A stretch of DNA of 64,000 nucleotides from Aeromonas lacus. GTDB lineage: Bacteria > Pseudomonadota > Gammaproteobacteria > Enterobacterales > Aeromonadaceae. The notes beneath the pieces were generated by a model. The model saw only the letters and a list, made by a program, of their open reading frames with translations. It was not told the DNA's origin and ran no database searches. The translations under genes and the position numbers were made by a program. This document shows, piece after piece, positions 47,382 to 56,102 of the stretch (its first letter is position 1; every line of letters begins with the position of its first letter). The stretch is from positions 107,202 through 171,201 of the forward strand of contig NZ_JRGM01000136.1 of the NCBI RefSeq assembly GCF_000764665.1, in the 5' to 3' direction.

Positions 47382-48727
47382 GGCTGGTGAGAACCCTGCG
47401 GGGGCGACTGGTCGCCATCGCGCTGGTGTGGTGCGGGCTGTTTCTGTTCGCCACCGGCTTCAGCTTGCAGACCATGATGCGCAACTACTGGCAGGAGGCG
47501 GAGGCCGACGGCCTGCGTTTGCAGCTCTATGATCTGCTCTCCCGGCTGGAAGTGGCTAAAACCGGCTTGCCGGTAGTCACCGAGCCGATGTCAGATCCCC
47601 GTTTCAGCCAGCCTTACTCCGGCTACTACTGGCAGCTGGAGCTGGATCACAAGGTGGTGGGGCGCTCCCGCTCCCTGTGGGACACCCATCTGGAAAGCCG
47701 CGGCCTCAAGTCCGCCTTTGGCGACCCGGACCTCTTCTTTGGCAAGGGGCCCAACAAGGAGCCGCTGCTGATCATGACCCGTGCTGTGCTGCTGCCCGGT
47801 TCGGATCGGCTGTTTACCCTGGTGATGGCGAAAGACAGCAGCGCCCTGACCCAGACCCTCAACAAGACCCGCATCAGCCTGTTCCTCGGCCTCGGCTTTG
47901 CCGCCGCCGGTCTGGTGCTCGGCTTCATGTTCCAGATTGTCTACGGTTTGCGGCCGCTGCATCTGCTGCGCCGCGAACTGGGGCGGGTTCATGAGGGCCA
48001 TCAGGAGGGATTCCGGCTGCGCTATCCGCTGGAAATCCAGCCGCTGGTGGAGGATATCAACCGGCTGCTGCACCACTACGGCGAGCTGCTGCAGCGGGCG
48101 CGCTCCCACACCGGCAATCTGGCTCACGCCCTCAAGACGCCGCTCAGCATCATGCGCAATCAGGTGGCCCAGTTACCGCCGGAGGATCAGGCCGCCATCG
48201 GTGAGCAGCTCGACCAGATCCAGCGTCATATCGATTACCACCTCGGCAAGGCACGGGTGACCGGCGCCGCCAAGATCCTCGGGGTCTCGACCCCGGTGCG
48301 GGCGCGGGTGGAGTACATCTGCCGCGCCTTCTCCCGCCTCTATCCGGGCAAGACGGTGGACTTGCAGGTGCCGGCCGAACTGGCGGTCGGGGTGGAGGAG
48401 CAGGACTTTGACGAAATGGTGGGGAACCTGCTGGAGAATGCCTTCAAGTGGTCTGCCAGCGAGCTGCGCATCTCCAGCGCCGAGCTGGGGGGCTGGATCA
48501 CCCTGCGTATCGAGGATGACGGCCCCGGCATGAGCGAGGATCAGATCGCCAAGGCGGTGCTGCGCGGGGTGCGGCTCGACGAGAAGGTGCCGGGCTCCGG
48601 CCTTGGTCTCAACATCGTCTCCGATCTGGCGGAAGCTTATCGGGGCAGTTTCATCATGGGCCGCGCCGAACTGGGCGGGCTGGCCGCCTCCCTCTCGTTG
48701 CCCAAGGTGGCAAGAGTCGAGAGCTAG
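47378..48727 (+). CDS. PhoQ-like sensor histidine kinase
   Basis: 449 residues. TM1 (about 12-32), a periplasmic sensor (about 35-165) and TM2 (about 168-190) precede HAMP. The histidine box SHTGNLAHALKTPLSIMRNQ is of the PhoQ form. ATPase boxes are NLLENAFKWS, DDGPGMSE and GSGLGLNIVSDLAEAY. The sensor region is not obviously the acidic Mg-binding patch of enteric PhoQ. The neighbouring PepSY proteins hint at an envelope or redox signal. Confidence 0.9.
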   Translation: MRLVRTLRGRLVAIALVWCGLFLFATGFSLQTMMRNYWQEAEADGLRLQLYDLLSRLEVAKTGLPVVTEPMSDPRFSQPYSGYYWQLELDHKVVGRSRSLWDTHLESRGLKSAFGDPDLFFGKGPNKEPLLIMTRAVLLPGSDRLFTLVMAKDSSALTQTLNKTRISLFLGLGFAAAGLVLGFMFQIVYGLRPLHLLRRELGRVHEGHQEGFRLRYPLEIQPLVEDINRLLHHYGELLQRARSHTGNLAHALKTPLSIMRNQVAQLPPEDQAAIGEQLDQIQRHIDYHLGKARVTGAAKILGVSTPVRARVEYICRAFSRLYPGKTVDLQVPAELAVGVEEQDFDEMVGNLLENAFKWSASELRISSAELGGWITLRIEDDGPGMSEDQIAKAVLRGVRLDEKVPGSGLGLNIVSDLAEAYRGSFIMGRAELGGLAASLSLPKVARVES

Positions 48728-48768
48728 GCATAACATATGGCATTTGTTTTAGCCTGAGGAAGAGAACC

Positions 48769-49230
48769 ATGACCGACGATCCGTGGGCACTGTGTCACCT
48801 TGACGATTCGTTTGATGCCTCTGTGCTGGGGGTCAAGGGCGCCCAGATCCAGTGGTTTGAAGACAGGGATGGCCTGATCGCGTTCCTTCTGGAAGATTTT
48901 GTCGATCTGCTGGCCGATGTGGGCGAGCTGGAAGAGGATCAGACCGAACAGGCGCGCGAGCGCTTCACCCTGCTGGTGGAGCAGAGCTTCGACGATCGCA
49001 CCCTGATGGATGCCATCAACGATCTCGCCTCCGGCCTGCGTCGCATCGCCTGGCTGGGGCCGCTCTCCGAGCTGGCCGAGATCAGCGACGAGTTCGCCTC
49101 CGGTCTGCGCCGCTACTTCTGGAGCCAGTACGACGGGGATGAAGATGACCCGGACGCCTGGGTGCCGGAAGAGCTCTGGCCGCAGCTGGTGGAGTGCGCG
49201 CAGGAGTATATGGAAGAGGGCGAGTTCTGA
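48769..49230 (+). CDS. Acidic conserved-looking protein of unknown function
   Basis: 153 residues, strongly acidic (many Asp/Glu, tail DGDEDDPDAWVPEELW...EEGEF), cytosolic with no signal or membrane segment. Helical pattern FVDLLADVGELEEDQTEQARE. I do not recognise a family. Codon use matches its neighbours. The ribosome site is GAGGAAGAG. It sits 41 bp after the kinase but is probably separate; a terminator follows. Confidence 0.75.
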   Translation: MTDDPWALCHLDDSFDASVLGVKGAQIQWFEDRDGLIAFLLEDFVDLLADVGELEEDQTEQARERFTLLVEQSFDDRTLMDAINDLASGLRRIAWLGPLSELAEISDEFASGLRRYFWSQYDGDEDDPDAWVPEELWPQLVECAQEYMEEGEF

Positions 49231-49265
49231 TTTCCCTCTCTCCTGCCATCGCAGCGATAAAAAAT

Positions 49266-49286
49266 CGGCGCCTTCGGGCGCCGTTT
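49266..49286 (+). terminator. Terminator after the acidic unknown protein
   Basis: CGGCGCC-TTCG-GGCGCCG followed by TTTC. Confidence 0.85.
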
Positions 49287-49570
49287 CTATTGGCGAGGAT
49301 GGCGCGTCCTTATGGTGATCGGGCGCTGCCCTCGGGGGCGGCATAGGAGACGGGCAGGGCCGCCATGGGGCGGTTGGTCATTGGTATAAGTAAAAATAGG
49401 GTCATTATCGGAAAAACCATAAATTTAATTTATGCAGGATAATCAGGCACCCCTCACGGTGCCTGCGAGCGCCGCCAGTGCTGTGCGAGGGGATCTTCCG
49501 ATCCTCGTTATTGGTGCTGACGGTGGCGGTTATCCCGACAAGGGTTATCCCCGCCACGACGGGGATAAAA
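49287..49570. other. Gene-free region before the torA terminator
   Basis: No supportable gene. It holds the second copy of the 17-nt palindrome (49418-49434), an 8-bp hairpin CAGGCACC / GGTGCCTG (49444-49465) and a further short GATC-rich hairpin near 49480-49500. A 50-codon frame from 49432 has no ribosome site. Confidence 0.5.
49418..49434. repeat. Second copy of the CATAAATTTAATTTATG palindrome
   Basis: Identical to 826-842, including the next base C. Here it is not at a gene start. It may be a distant LysR-type operator, a remnant of a lost gene, or chance in an AT-rich patch. Confidence 0.5.
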
Positions 49571-49595
49571 AAACGGCGCCATGATGGCGCCGTTT
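49571..49595 (-). terminator. torA terminator
   Basis: AAACGGCGCC / GGCGCCGTTT with a 5-base loop, then a T-run on the minus strand. Confidence 0.9.
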
Positions 49596-49601
49596 TGTCT
49601 G

Positions 49602-52088
49602 TTAGCTACAGCCGTTAGCCGGTACCGCGTGGGCGGTGTTGGCCAGCAGCGGGCCTGTGTACTTCTCGATCTGCAGCTGGGCCATGTGGCCACAGTTGCC
49701 CTGCGCCAGACTGGACGAGCCTTCGTCGAAGGTGAGGCAGTTGACGTTGCCGTTCTTGCAGATGCTACCCGTTTCGCCCGGCTTGGCCGGGTCATACCAG
49801 GCCCCTTCGCAGATCCGCACCACGCCTTGGCGCACATCCTCGGAGAGCAGGGCACCCACCAGGATCTGACCGCGCTCGTTGAAGGCGCGCACCAGATCTC
49901 CCTGGGCGATGCCACGGGCCTTGGCGTCGGCGGGATGGATCATGATCGCCTCGCGGTCGGCGATGGCGAACTTGTCACGCAGCGGGGTGTTGTCGAGCTG
50001 GGAGTGCAGCCGCTGGGTCGGGTGGGAGGTGTTGAGGGACAGCGGATAGCGCGTCGCCACCTCGCTCTTCACCCACTCCTTGGGTTCATACCACTTGGGA
50101 TGGCCGGCACAGTCGGCATAACCCATCCCGGCTACCGTGTTGGAGAAGATCTCGATCTTGCCGGACGGGGTGCCGAGCGGGTTGAGCAGCGGGTTCTCGC
50201 GAAAATCGGCGTGACGGATCCACTGGCGGTTGGCCTCGGGGATCGGGAAACTGATGTAGTTGTTGGACTCCCAGAACATGTTGAACGGCGGCAGCGCCAC
50301 ACGGGCACCACGGGCTTGCGCCGCCATGCCGTCGTACATCTGCTTGAGCCACAGCATCTCGTCCTTGCCTTCGGTGTACTGCTCCTGCACACCCAGCTTG
50401 GCGGCGATGGCACTGAAGATGTCGAAGTCGTTGCGGGCTTCAAACTGGGGCGGCACGCACTGGTGCATCGGGAACACATAGCGCTGGGAGTAGTCGCCAC
50501 CCATCTCCAGATCGTTGCGCTCGTAGCTGGTGGTGACCGGCAGCACGATATCGGCGTGCTTGGCGGTGGCCGTCCAGTAGGGCTCGTGAACGATCACGGT
50601 CTGCGGTTTGCGCCACGCCTGCAGCAGGTTGTTGGTGTCCTGATGGTGGTGGAAGGGGTTGCCGCCCGCCACGTAGACCAGCTTGATGTCCGGATAGGTC
50701 ACCTTGCGGCCGTTGAAGTCGATGGTCTTGCCCGGGTTGGCGAGACAGTCGGCGATGCGCGCCACCGGGATCGGTGCCGGGCTGTTCTTCGGTGCGTTGC
50801 CGGCGGAGATGCCCGCCAGAATGCCGCCCTTGGCGGTGGGACTGCCACCGGAGGAGTAGTGGTAGCTAAAGCCGTAGCCGCCGCCCGGCAGGCCGATCTG
50901 GCCGAGCATGGAGGCCAGAGTGACCAGCATCCAGTTCGGCTGTTCGCCATGCTGCTGACGCTGCATGCCCCAACCAGCCATGATCATGGTGCGCTTGGCG
51001 GCCATGTCGAGGGCCAGCTGGCGAATCACCTTGGCATCGACGCCGCAGACGCTGCTCGCCCACTCGGCGCTCTTCGGCTGACCGTCATCCTTGCCCAGCA
51101 GGTAGGCGAGGAACTTGTCGAATCCGACGGTGTAGCGATCGAGGAAGGCCTGATCGTGCTTCTGTTCGGTATAGAGGGTGTGGGCCACACCCAGCATCAT
51201 GGCAACGTCGGTGTAGGCGTTGGGGGCAATCCACTCGGCGCCGACCAGCTTGGCGGTCTCGTTGTAGATGGGGTCGATGCTGATGACGCGGGTGCCTTTC
51301 TCTTTCAGCGCCTTGAAGCCAGCCTGACCTTCATGGTCCGGTATGTTCCAGCTGTTTTTCAGGGTCACCTGGGCGTTGACCCCCCACAGCACCACCAGTT
51401 CGGCGTTCTCCACCACGTTGGGCCAGGCGGTCTGCTGCTCGTACACCTCGATGGAGCCCATCACGTGGGACATGATCACCTGAGCCGCGCCGGTGGAGTA
51501 GTCACCGGCATAACCGGTGAAACCGCCGGAGAGGTTCATCAGGCGGTGCAGCAGGGTGCGGCTGTTGTGGAACATGCCGACGCTCTTCCAGCCGTAGGAA
51601 CCGGCGTGGATTGCCTGCGGGCCGAAGTCGGTCTGGACCCGCAGGATCTCGCCAGCCACCAGTTCGATCGCTTTCTCCCAGCTCACCCGTACCCACTGGT
51701 CGGCGCCGCGCAGTTCGGGTTTGGCGCCCGGGCCGTGCTCCAGCCAGCTCTTGCGTACCATGGGGTACTTGATGCGGTTCTTGGCGTGCACCTGGAACGG
51801 CGCCATGTCGATGAGATCGTTAGGTGCCGGATCATCGGCCACCGGCTGGACGCGCACCATGCGGCCATCCTCGACGATCGCCTCGAAGGCACCCCAGTGG
51901 GCGCCGGTCAGAATGCCCTTCTGGGCGGGCACCAGGGTCGGGAACTGGCTCAATGCGGTGCTGATGGCTTGTGCCAGCGCACTCTTGGGAAAAATGCCGC
52001 CGAGCAGGGGCAGGGCTGCGCAGGCGCCGAGCCCCTTGAGCAGGTTGCGGCGGGACAGATTGGTCTTCTTGTCGTTGAAAAAAGTCAT
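49602..52088 (-). CDS. torA: Trimethylamine-N-oxide reductase TorA
   Basis: 828 residues, periplasmic DMSO-reductase family. The Tat signal has SRRNLLKGLGACAALP (Arg13-Arg14). There is no N-terminal iron-sulfur Cys motif. The Mo-ligand Ser is in GDYSTGAAQV. Conserved GWGMQRQQHGEQPNWM and HPADAKARGIAQGDLVRAFN fit TorA/BisC proteins. It reduces TMAO with electrons from TorC, 23 bp upstream. No torD chaperone gene is adjacent. Confidence 0.93.
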   Translation of the reverse strand: MTFFNDKKTNLSRRNLLKGLGACAALPLLGGIFPKSALAQAISTALSQFPTLVPAQKGILTGAHWGAFEAIVEDGRMVRVQPVADDPAPNDLIDMAPFQVHAKNRIKYPMVRKSWLEHGPGAKPELRGADQWVRVSWEKAIELVAGEILRVQTDFGPQAIHAGSYGWKSVGMFHNSRTLLHRLMNLSGGFTGYAGDYSTGAAQVIMSHVMGSIEVYEQQTAWPNVVENAELVVLWGVNAQVTLKNSWNIPDHEGQAGFKALKEKGTRVISIDPIYNETAKLVGAEWIAPNAYTDVAMMLGVAHTLYTEQKHDQAFLDRYTVGFDKFLAYLLGKDDGQPKSAEWASSVCGVDAKVIRQLALDMAAKRTMIMAGWGMQRQQHGEQPNWMLVTLASMLGQIGLPGGGYGFSYHYSSGGSPTAKGGILAGISAGNAPKNSPAPIPVARIADCLANPGKTIDFNGRKVTYPDIKLVYVAGGNPFHHHQDTNNLLQAWRKPQTVIVHEPYWTATAKHADIVLPVTTSYERNDLEMGGDYSQRYVFPMHQCVPPQFEARNDFDIFSAIAAKLGVQEQYTEGKDEMLWLKQMYDGMAAQARGARVALPPFNMFWESNNYISFPIPEANRQWIRHADFRENPLLNPLGTPSGKIEIFSNTVAGMGYADCAGHPKWYEPKEWVKSEVATRYPLSLNTSHPTQRLHSQLDNTPLRDKFAIADREAIMIHPADAKARGIAQGDLVRAFNERGQILVGALLSEDVRQGVVRICEGAWYDPAKPGETGSICKNGNVNCLTFDEGSSSLAQGNCGHMAQLQIEKYTGPLLANTAHAVPANGCS

Positions 52089-52111
52089 AACGGTTTTCCT
52101 CTGTTCCAGCC

Positions 52112-53242
52112 TTAGTGGGCCGCGCTCATGTCACTGGCATGTTTCTGGACATACTGGGTCAGCATGCGAGCCTGTTCCGGGGTCAGGGAGGTACGAGATT
52201 CCATCCCCTTGATGACGCCGATCCACTGGTTGGCGTTGAAGTGATCCAGCGCGGTGAGGCCGTGGCAACCGGTGCAGTTGTTGGACATCAGGGTGGAGGC
52301 GTACTGCCACAGCTTGCCCTGATCGCCGATGAGCTGGCTCTCGTCCACCCAGGCGGTCAGGCTGACCTGATGCCAGGTGAGGTTGGTGGCGCTGTCGGTT
52401 TCGCTCTTGCCGGTGACCAGCGCTTTCTTGGCGGCATCGCCGACCAGTACGCTGAGGATCCGTTTGCCCGGTGCGGCGTAGAACACTTCGCTCACGCCAT
52501 CCTGCTGCCAGCCTTCGATCTGCACCTTGGCGCGGCCGTTTTCGTTGGCCAGCACTTCCACCTTGGTGGAGGGCATCAGGGTGCCTTCGTCAGTCTTGGC
52601 TGCGGCATCGAGAAACAGCGGGGTGGTGGCGATGGCGTAGCGGGTGGTGACGCTGGCCGGGGTCTGGGCGGCCGCTTGCGCCAGTTCGCTGGCACCGGCG
52701 GCGGCCAGGCCGCTCATGTCTGGCATGATGTGGGCGACGCCGCGGTGGCAGTCGATACAGGTCTGACCCTCCTTGATGGCGATCGGGTGCTCGGCACGGG
52801 CGTTGGGGCGCTGGGCCAGAATGTCCATCGCTGCGTAGCTGTGGCAGCTGCGGCAGGTGGCGGAGTCATTGGCTTTCAGCTCGTCCCACACGGTCTGGGC
52901 CATCCGCAGCTTGTGGGCCTCATATTTCTCGGGTGTGTCGAGCGTGCCGATCGCCTCGTGATAGATATCCTTCACGGCGCGGATCTTGGTCCACAGATAG
53001 GAGGTGGGGTCGCCCGGGATGTGGCAGTCGGCACATTCGGCGCGGATCCCCTTGGTGTTCTGGAAGTGAACGCTGCCCTGATACTCGGCCAGCGGAGTCT
53101 GCATGGAGTGGCAGGAGACGCAGAATTCGGTGGAGCTGGTCTTGTGCAGCACGGTTACGGTGACGCCGAGGGCGGCGATACCCAGCATGGCGCCCAGCAG
53201 CAGGAGCCAGAACCAGGGCTTTCTTATCAGTTTTCCAATCAT
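52112..53242 (-). CDS. torC: Pentahaem c-type cytochrome TorC
   Basis: 376 residues. One N-terminal membrane anchor (about 10-32) and five CXXCH haem sites: CVSCH, CADCH, CRSCH and CIDCH in the NapC/NirT-like part, and CTGCH in the C-terminal TorC-specific domain. It carries menaquinol electrons to TorA. First gene of torCA. Confidence 0.94.
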   Translation of the reverse strand: MIGKLIRKPWFWLLLLGAMLGIAALGVTVTVLHKTSSTEFCVSCHSMQTPLAEYQGSVHFQNTKGIRAECADCHIPGDPTSYLWTKIRAVKDIYHEAIGTLDTPEKYEAHKLRMAQTVWDELKANDSATCRSCHSYAAMDILAQRPNARAEHPIAIKEGQTCIDCHRGVAHIMPDMSGLAAAGASELAQAAAQTPASVTTRYAIATTPLFLDAAAKTDEGTLMPSTKVEVLANENGRAKVQIEGWQQDGVSEVFYAAPGKRILSVLVGDAAKKALVTGKSETDSATNLTWHQVSLTAWVDESQLIGDQGKLWQYASTLMSNNCTGCHGLTALDHFNANQWIGVIKGMESRTSLTPEQARMLTQYVQKHASDMSAAH

Positions 53243-53317
53243 GGGGGCGGTGTCCTGTGGTCGATGAATACCAACATAGTAGTAGGTACATGGTAGTCAT
53301 CGGAGGCGCTGGGGGTG

Positions 53318-53331
53318 TTGACCTCAATCAT
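53318..53331. promoter_or_regulatory. Possible FNR-type site upstream of torC
   Basis: TTGAC-CTCA-ATCAT matches TTGAT-N4-ATCAA at 8 of 10 positions, 76 bp upstream of the torC start in an AT-rich 276-bp divergent region. Fits anaerobic use of TMAO but is a weak match. I found no convincing tor boxes. Confidence 0.3.
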
Positions 53332-53518
53332 GGTTTGAATTTTAAGATGTACGTCACATTGTGATTAATGTTTTGTTATTGACTGATTTGTCGAATTTAG
53401 TTCTGAAAATTATCAATTTAATGATTGTTTTACTTTCTTTTGCCGCTGTTAGCCCCCTCGCAAAACCCTGACGGATTCGTTGATATAGTCGGGATTAAGC
53501 CTCAACGGAGTGTCGCTG

Positions 53519-55483
53519 ATGAGCCCTTTCTCCCTGCTGTGTGTCGCCGCCGATGTCCAGCTGCTGGCCGAGTTCGAACAGGAGCTGGCGCCGCTGCTCA
53601 GCCGCTTTGCGCTGGTGGTCGCCACCGGGCAGGAGTCGGCCGAGATGGCGCTCGACGAGCTGGAGCGCAAGGGGCAGCCGCCGGCCGTGGTGGTGTGCGA
53701 CAGCGATCTGGGGGATGGGCGCGGGGCCGACTTTCTGATCCGCCTCGGCAGCCAGCACGAGGCGTGCCGCAAGATCCTGCTGGGCAGCCAGCCCGAGATG
53801 AAATCGATCATCGAGGCGGTCAACCTCGGCCGCCTCGACTACTACCTGCAGCGCCCCTGGCGCGATGGCAGTCTGCGCCGCGCCGTCATCGAGCAAGCGA
53901 GTCAGTTCGTGCTGCACTGCCCCGAGGCGGATCTGCTGAGCTACGCGACCGTGCTCGATAACCAGCGACTGCTGCGGGCCCATGTCGATCGCCAGCTGGC
54001 CGAGTATCGTCAGGGCTTTATGGATTACACCCGTTGCAGCGACGAGGAGTTGTCGCGAGTGGTGATCGACGGCCTCTACCAGTTTTTCGAAGGCAACGAC
54101 GAGGCGCGGGTCTGCCGCCATTACAGCCCGGGCCATGTGCTGACCCGCGAGGGGGAGCCCAACAGCTTCCTCTGGTTTATCGCCAAGGGGGAGGTGGTGC
54201 TGCGCAAGCGCGATGCCCACGGGGTCGATCAGGAGGTGGTGCACTACCGCACCGGCGCGCTGGTGGGGGGCATGTCCTTCGTGAGCGGCGAACCCGCCTT
54301 TACCACCGGAGTGACCCTGACCGGCGCCGAGGTGATCAAGCTCGACAAGCTGCAGTTCTCCCGCGTCATGGAGGCGCGCAGCGAGCTGCTTCCCTCCTTT
54401 ACCAACCTGCTGCTGCGCCACTTCAACCGTCGCCTGCAAAACAGCATCCGCACCGAGATGCGGTTGCAGCAGACCCTCGACTCCCTCGAAGCGGCTCATG
54501 CCCAGCTGATGGAGAGCGAGAAGATGGCGATGCTGGGCCAGCTGGTGGCCGGTGTCGCTCACGAGCTCAACAACCCTGTGGCGGCCATTATCCGCGGCAG
54601 CGAGACCCTGCGCGCCGCCATCCCAGATCTCATCAACCTCGAACTGCCCGCCGCCCTCAAGGGGCTTGGCAACCAGACACTCTGTCAGGCGCTCTTCTCC
54701 CAGCCGGTCTCGACCAGCGAGATCCGGGACAAAACCCGGCAGGCCGAGCGGCGCTTTGGCGAGCGGCAGCAGGCGCGGCTGGCGGTGCAGATGAATCTGG
54801 ATGACGAGCTGAGCTGGCAGCGCTGGTTTGCCGGACGTACCGCCAATGAGCGGGAGGCGCTGCTGGTGCAGCTGGAGCTGTTCCAGCAGACCGGCAGCTT
54901 TCTGCGCAATATCGAGGTGTGTGCCCGTCGTATCGGCGATCTGGTCAAGAGCCTCAAGCAGTATGCCCGGCAGGACAGGGATGAGCCCTCGCTGGTGGAT
55001 CTGCACGAGGGGCTGGAAGATACCCTGCTGATGTTTGAGAACCGCCTCAAGCAGCATGAGTTGTGCAAGGAGTACCAACCCCTGCCGCTGGTGCGCTGTC
55101 ATCCCGCCGCCCTGCAGCAGGTGTGGACCAACCTCATCGCCAACAGTCTGGATGCCATGAGCGAGCCGGGAAGATTGACGGTGCGCACCGGCCTGCCGGA
55201 GCCCGGCTGGGTGATGGTGGAGGTGGAGGATAGCGGCTGCGGCATCGAGCCCGAGCTGTGGCAGCGGATCTTCGATCTCAACTTCACCACCAAGCGGGAG
55301 GGGCACTTTGGTCTCGGCATTGGTCTGAGCGTCTCGCTGCAGATAGTGCAGCAGCACCACGGCCGGATCGAGGTGGCTTCGGAGCCGGGACGCTATACCC
55401 GGATGCGGGTCTGCCTGCCGCTGGGGGATATCGGGATGGCCGACTACGGGGGAGAGCCCCGCCACAACGAGCATGCGGCCTGA
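53519..55483 (+). CDS. Soluble histidine kinase with pseudo-receiver and cyclic-nucleotide-type domain
   Basis: 654 residues, no membrane segment. Residues about 1-135 are a receiver-like domain with the Asp region VVVCDSDLGDG, but the acidic pair is lost (LLCVAADVQ) and the conserved Lys before Pro-Trp is Arg (YYLQRPWRD). About 185-310 is a cNMP-binding-like beta barrel (FLWFIAKGEVVLRK, GALVGGMSFVSGEPAFTTG). The kinase core has GVAHELNNPVAAIIRGSE, NLIANSLDAMSEPG and GIGLSVSLQIVQQHHG. A long insert lies between the His box and the ATPase. The ribosome site is CGGAG. Divergent from torCA; followed by a lone receiver. Confidence 0.85.
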   Translation: MSPFSLLCVAADVQLLAEFEQELAPLLSRFALVVATGQESAEMALDELERKGQPPAVVVCDSDLGDGRGADFLIRLGSQHEACRKILLGSQPEMKSIIEAVNLGRLDYYLQRPWRDGSLRRAVIEQASQFVLHCPEADLLSYATVLDNQRLLRAHVDRQLAEYRQGFMDYTRCSDEELSRVVIDGLYQFFEGNDEARVCRHYSPGHVLTREGEPNSFLWFIAKGEVVLRKRDAHGVDQEVVHYRTGALVGGMSFVSGEPAFTTGVTLTGAEVIKLDKLQFSRVMEARSELLPSFTNLLLRHFNRRLQNSIRTEMRLQQTLDSLEAAHAQLMESEKMAMLGQLVAGVAHELNNPVAAIIRGSETLRAAIPDLINLELPAALKGLGNQTLCQALFSQPVSTSEIRDKTRQAERRFGERQQARLAVQMNLDDELSWQRWFAGRTANEREALLVQLELFQQTGSFLRNIEVCARRIGDLVKSLKQYARQDRDEPSLVDLHEGLEDTLLMFENRLKQHELCKEYQPLPLVRCHPAALQQVWTNLIANSLDAMSEPGRLTVRTGLPEPGWVMVEVEDSGCGIEPELWQRIFDLNFTTKREGHFGLGIGLSVSLQIVQQHHGRIEVASEPGRYTRMRVCLPLGDIGMADYGGEPRHNEHAA

Positions 55484-55537
55484 GCGGACGCATCTGCCCA
55501 AAGACGGCGAGCCATGGTGCGCCGCCAAGGAGGAGCA

Positions 55538-56035
55538 ATGAACAAACACTATCTGATCCTGTGCGTGGACGATGAGCGGGAGGTGCTGGAGGCGGTGCTC
55601 CACGATCTCGCACTGTTTCGCAGCCATTTCGAGCTGGATGGCGCCGAGAGCGTCGAGGAGGCGCGCGAGGTGGTGCACGATTGGGAGCGGGATGGGGGCA
55701 GGCTGGCGCTGATCCTCTGCGATCACATCATGCCGGGAACCCTGGGGGTCGATTTTCTGGTGGAGCTGAACCGGCGTAGCGCGACCCGGGCCAGCCGCAA
55801 GTTGCTGCTGACCGGGCAGGCTGGGCTGGAGGCGACCATCGAGGCGGTCAATCGCGGCGGATTGCACTACTACCTCGCCAAGCCGTGGAAGCTGGAGAGC
55901 TTGCAGGAGGCGGTGCGCGAGCAGCTGACCGACTACCTGCTGGCGGAGGATGGCGACAACGCCTTCCACTATGCCCCCGTGCTCAATCAGGCGCGGCTGT
56001 TTGCCGCCATTCACGACAATCCGTTCGACGAATAG
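55538..56035 (+). CDS. Stand-alone response regulator receiver
   Basis: 165 residues. A complete receiver: acidic pair in LCVDDEREV, phospho-Asp in ALILCDHIMPG, Thr in KLLLTGQA and Lys in YYLAKPWKLES. A 35-residue tail (HYAPVLNQARLFAAIHDNPFDE) without DNA-binding or enzymatic domain follows. An excellent AAGGAGG ribosome site precedes it. It is the likely phospho-partner of the preceding kinase, whose own receiver shares its fold but lacks key residues. Confidence 0.88.
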   Translation: MNKHYLILCVDDEREVLEAVLHDLALFRSHFELDGAESVEEAREVVHDWERDGGRLALILCDHIMPGTLGVDFLVELNRRSATRASRKLLLTGQAGLEATIEAVNRGGLHYYLAKPWKLESLQEAVREQLTDYLLAEDGDNAFHYAPVLNQARLFAAIHDNPFDE

Positions 56036-56066
56036 TCGCGGTTGGGCTTTACCGGTGGGCGCTGTA

Positions 56067-56086
56067 TACTGTCTACATATACAGTG
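56067..56086 (+). promoter_or_regulatory. LexA (SOS) box upstream of topB
   Basis: TACTGTCTACATATACAGTG matches the LexA consensus TACTGTATATATATACAGTA at 17 of 20 positions, with both CTGT/ACAG arms intact. It ends 16 bp before the topB start. Confidence 0.8.
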
Positions 56087-56102
56087 TTTCAGGTAGTCAC
56101 CG

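Noticed and set aside
49432..49584. 50-codon frame starting in the second palindrome
   Set aside because: No ribosome site, low-complexity composition, and it ends in the torA terminator.
53243..53518. TorR (tor) boxes between torC and the kinase
   Set aside because: No decameric direct repeats resembling CTGTTCATAT were found in the AT-rich gap.
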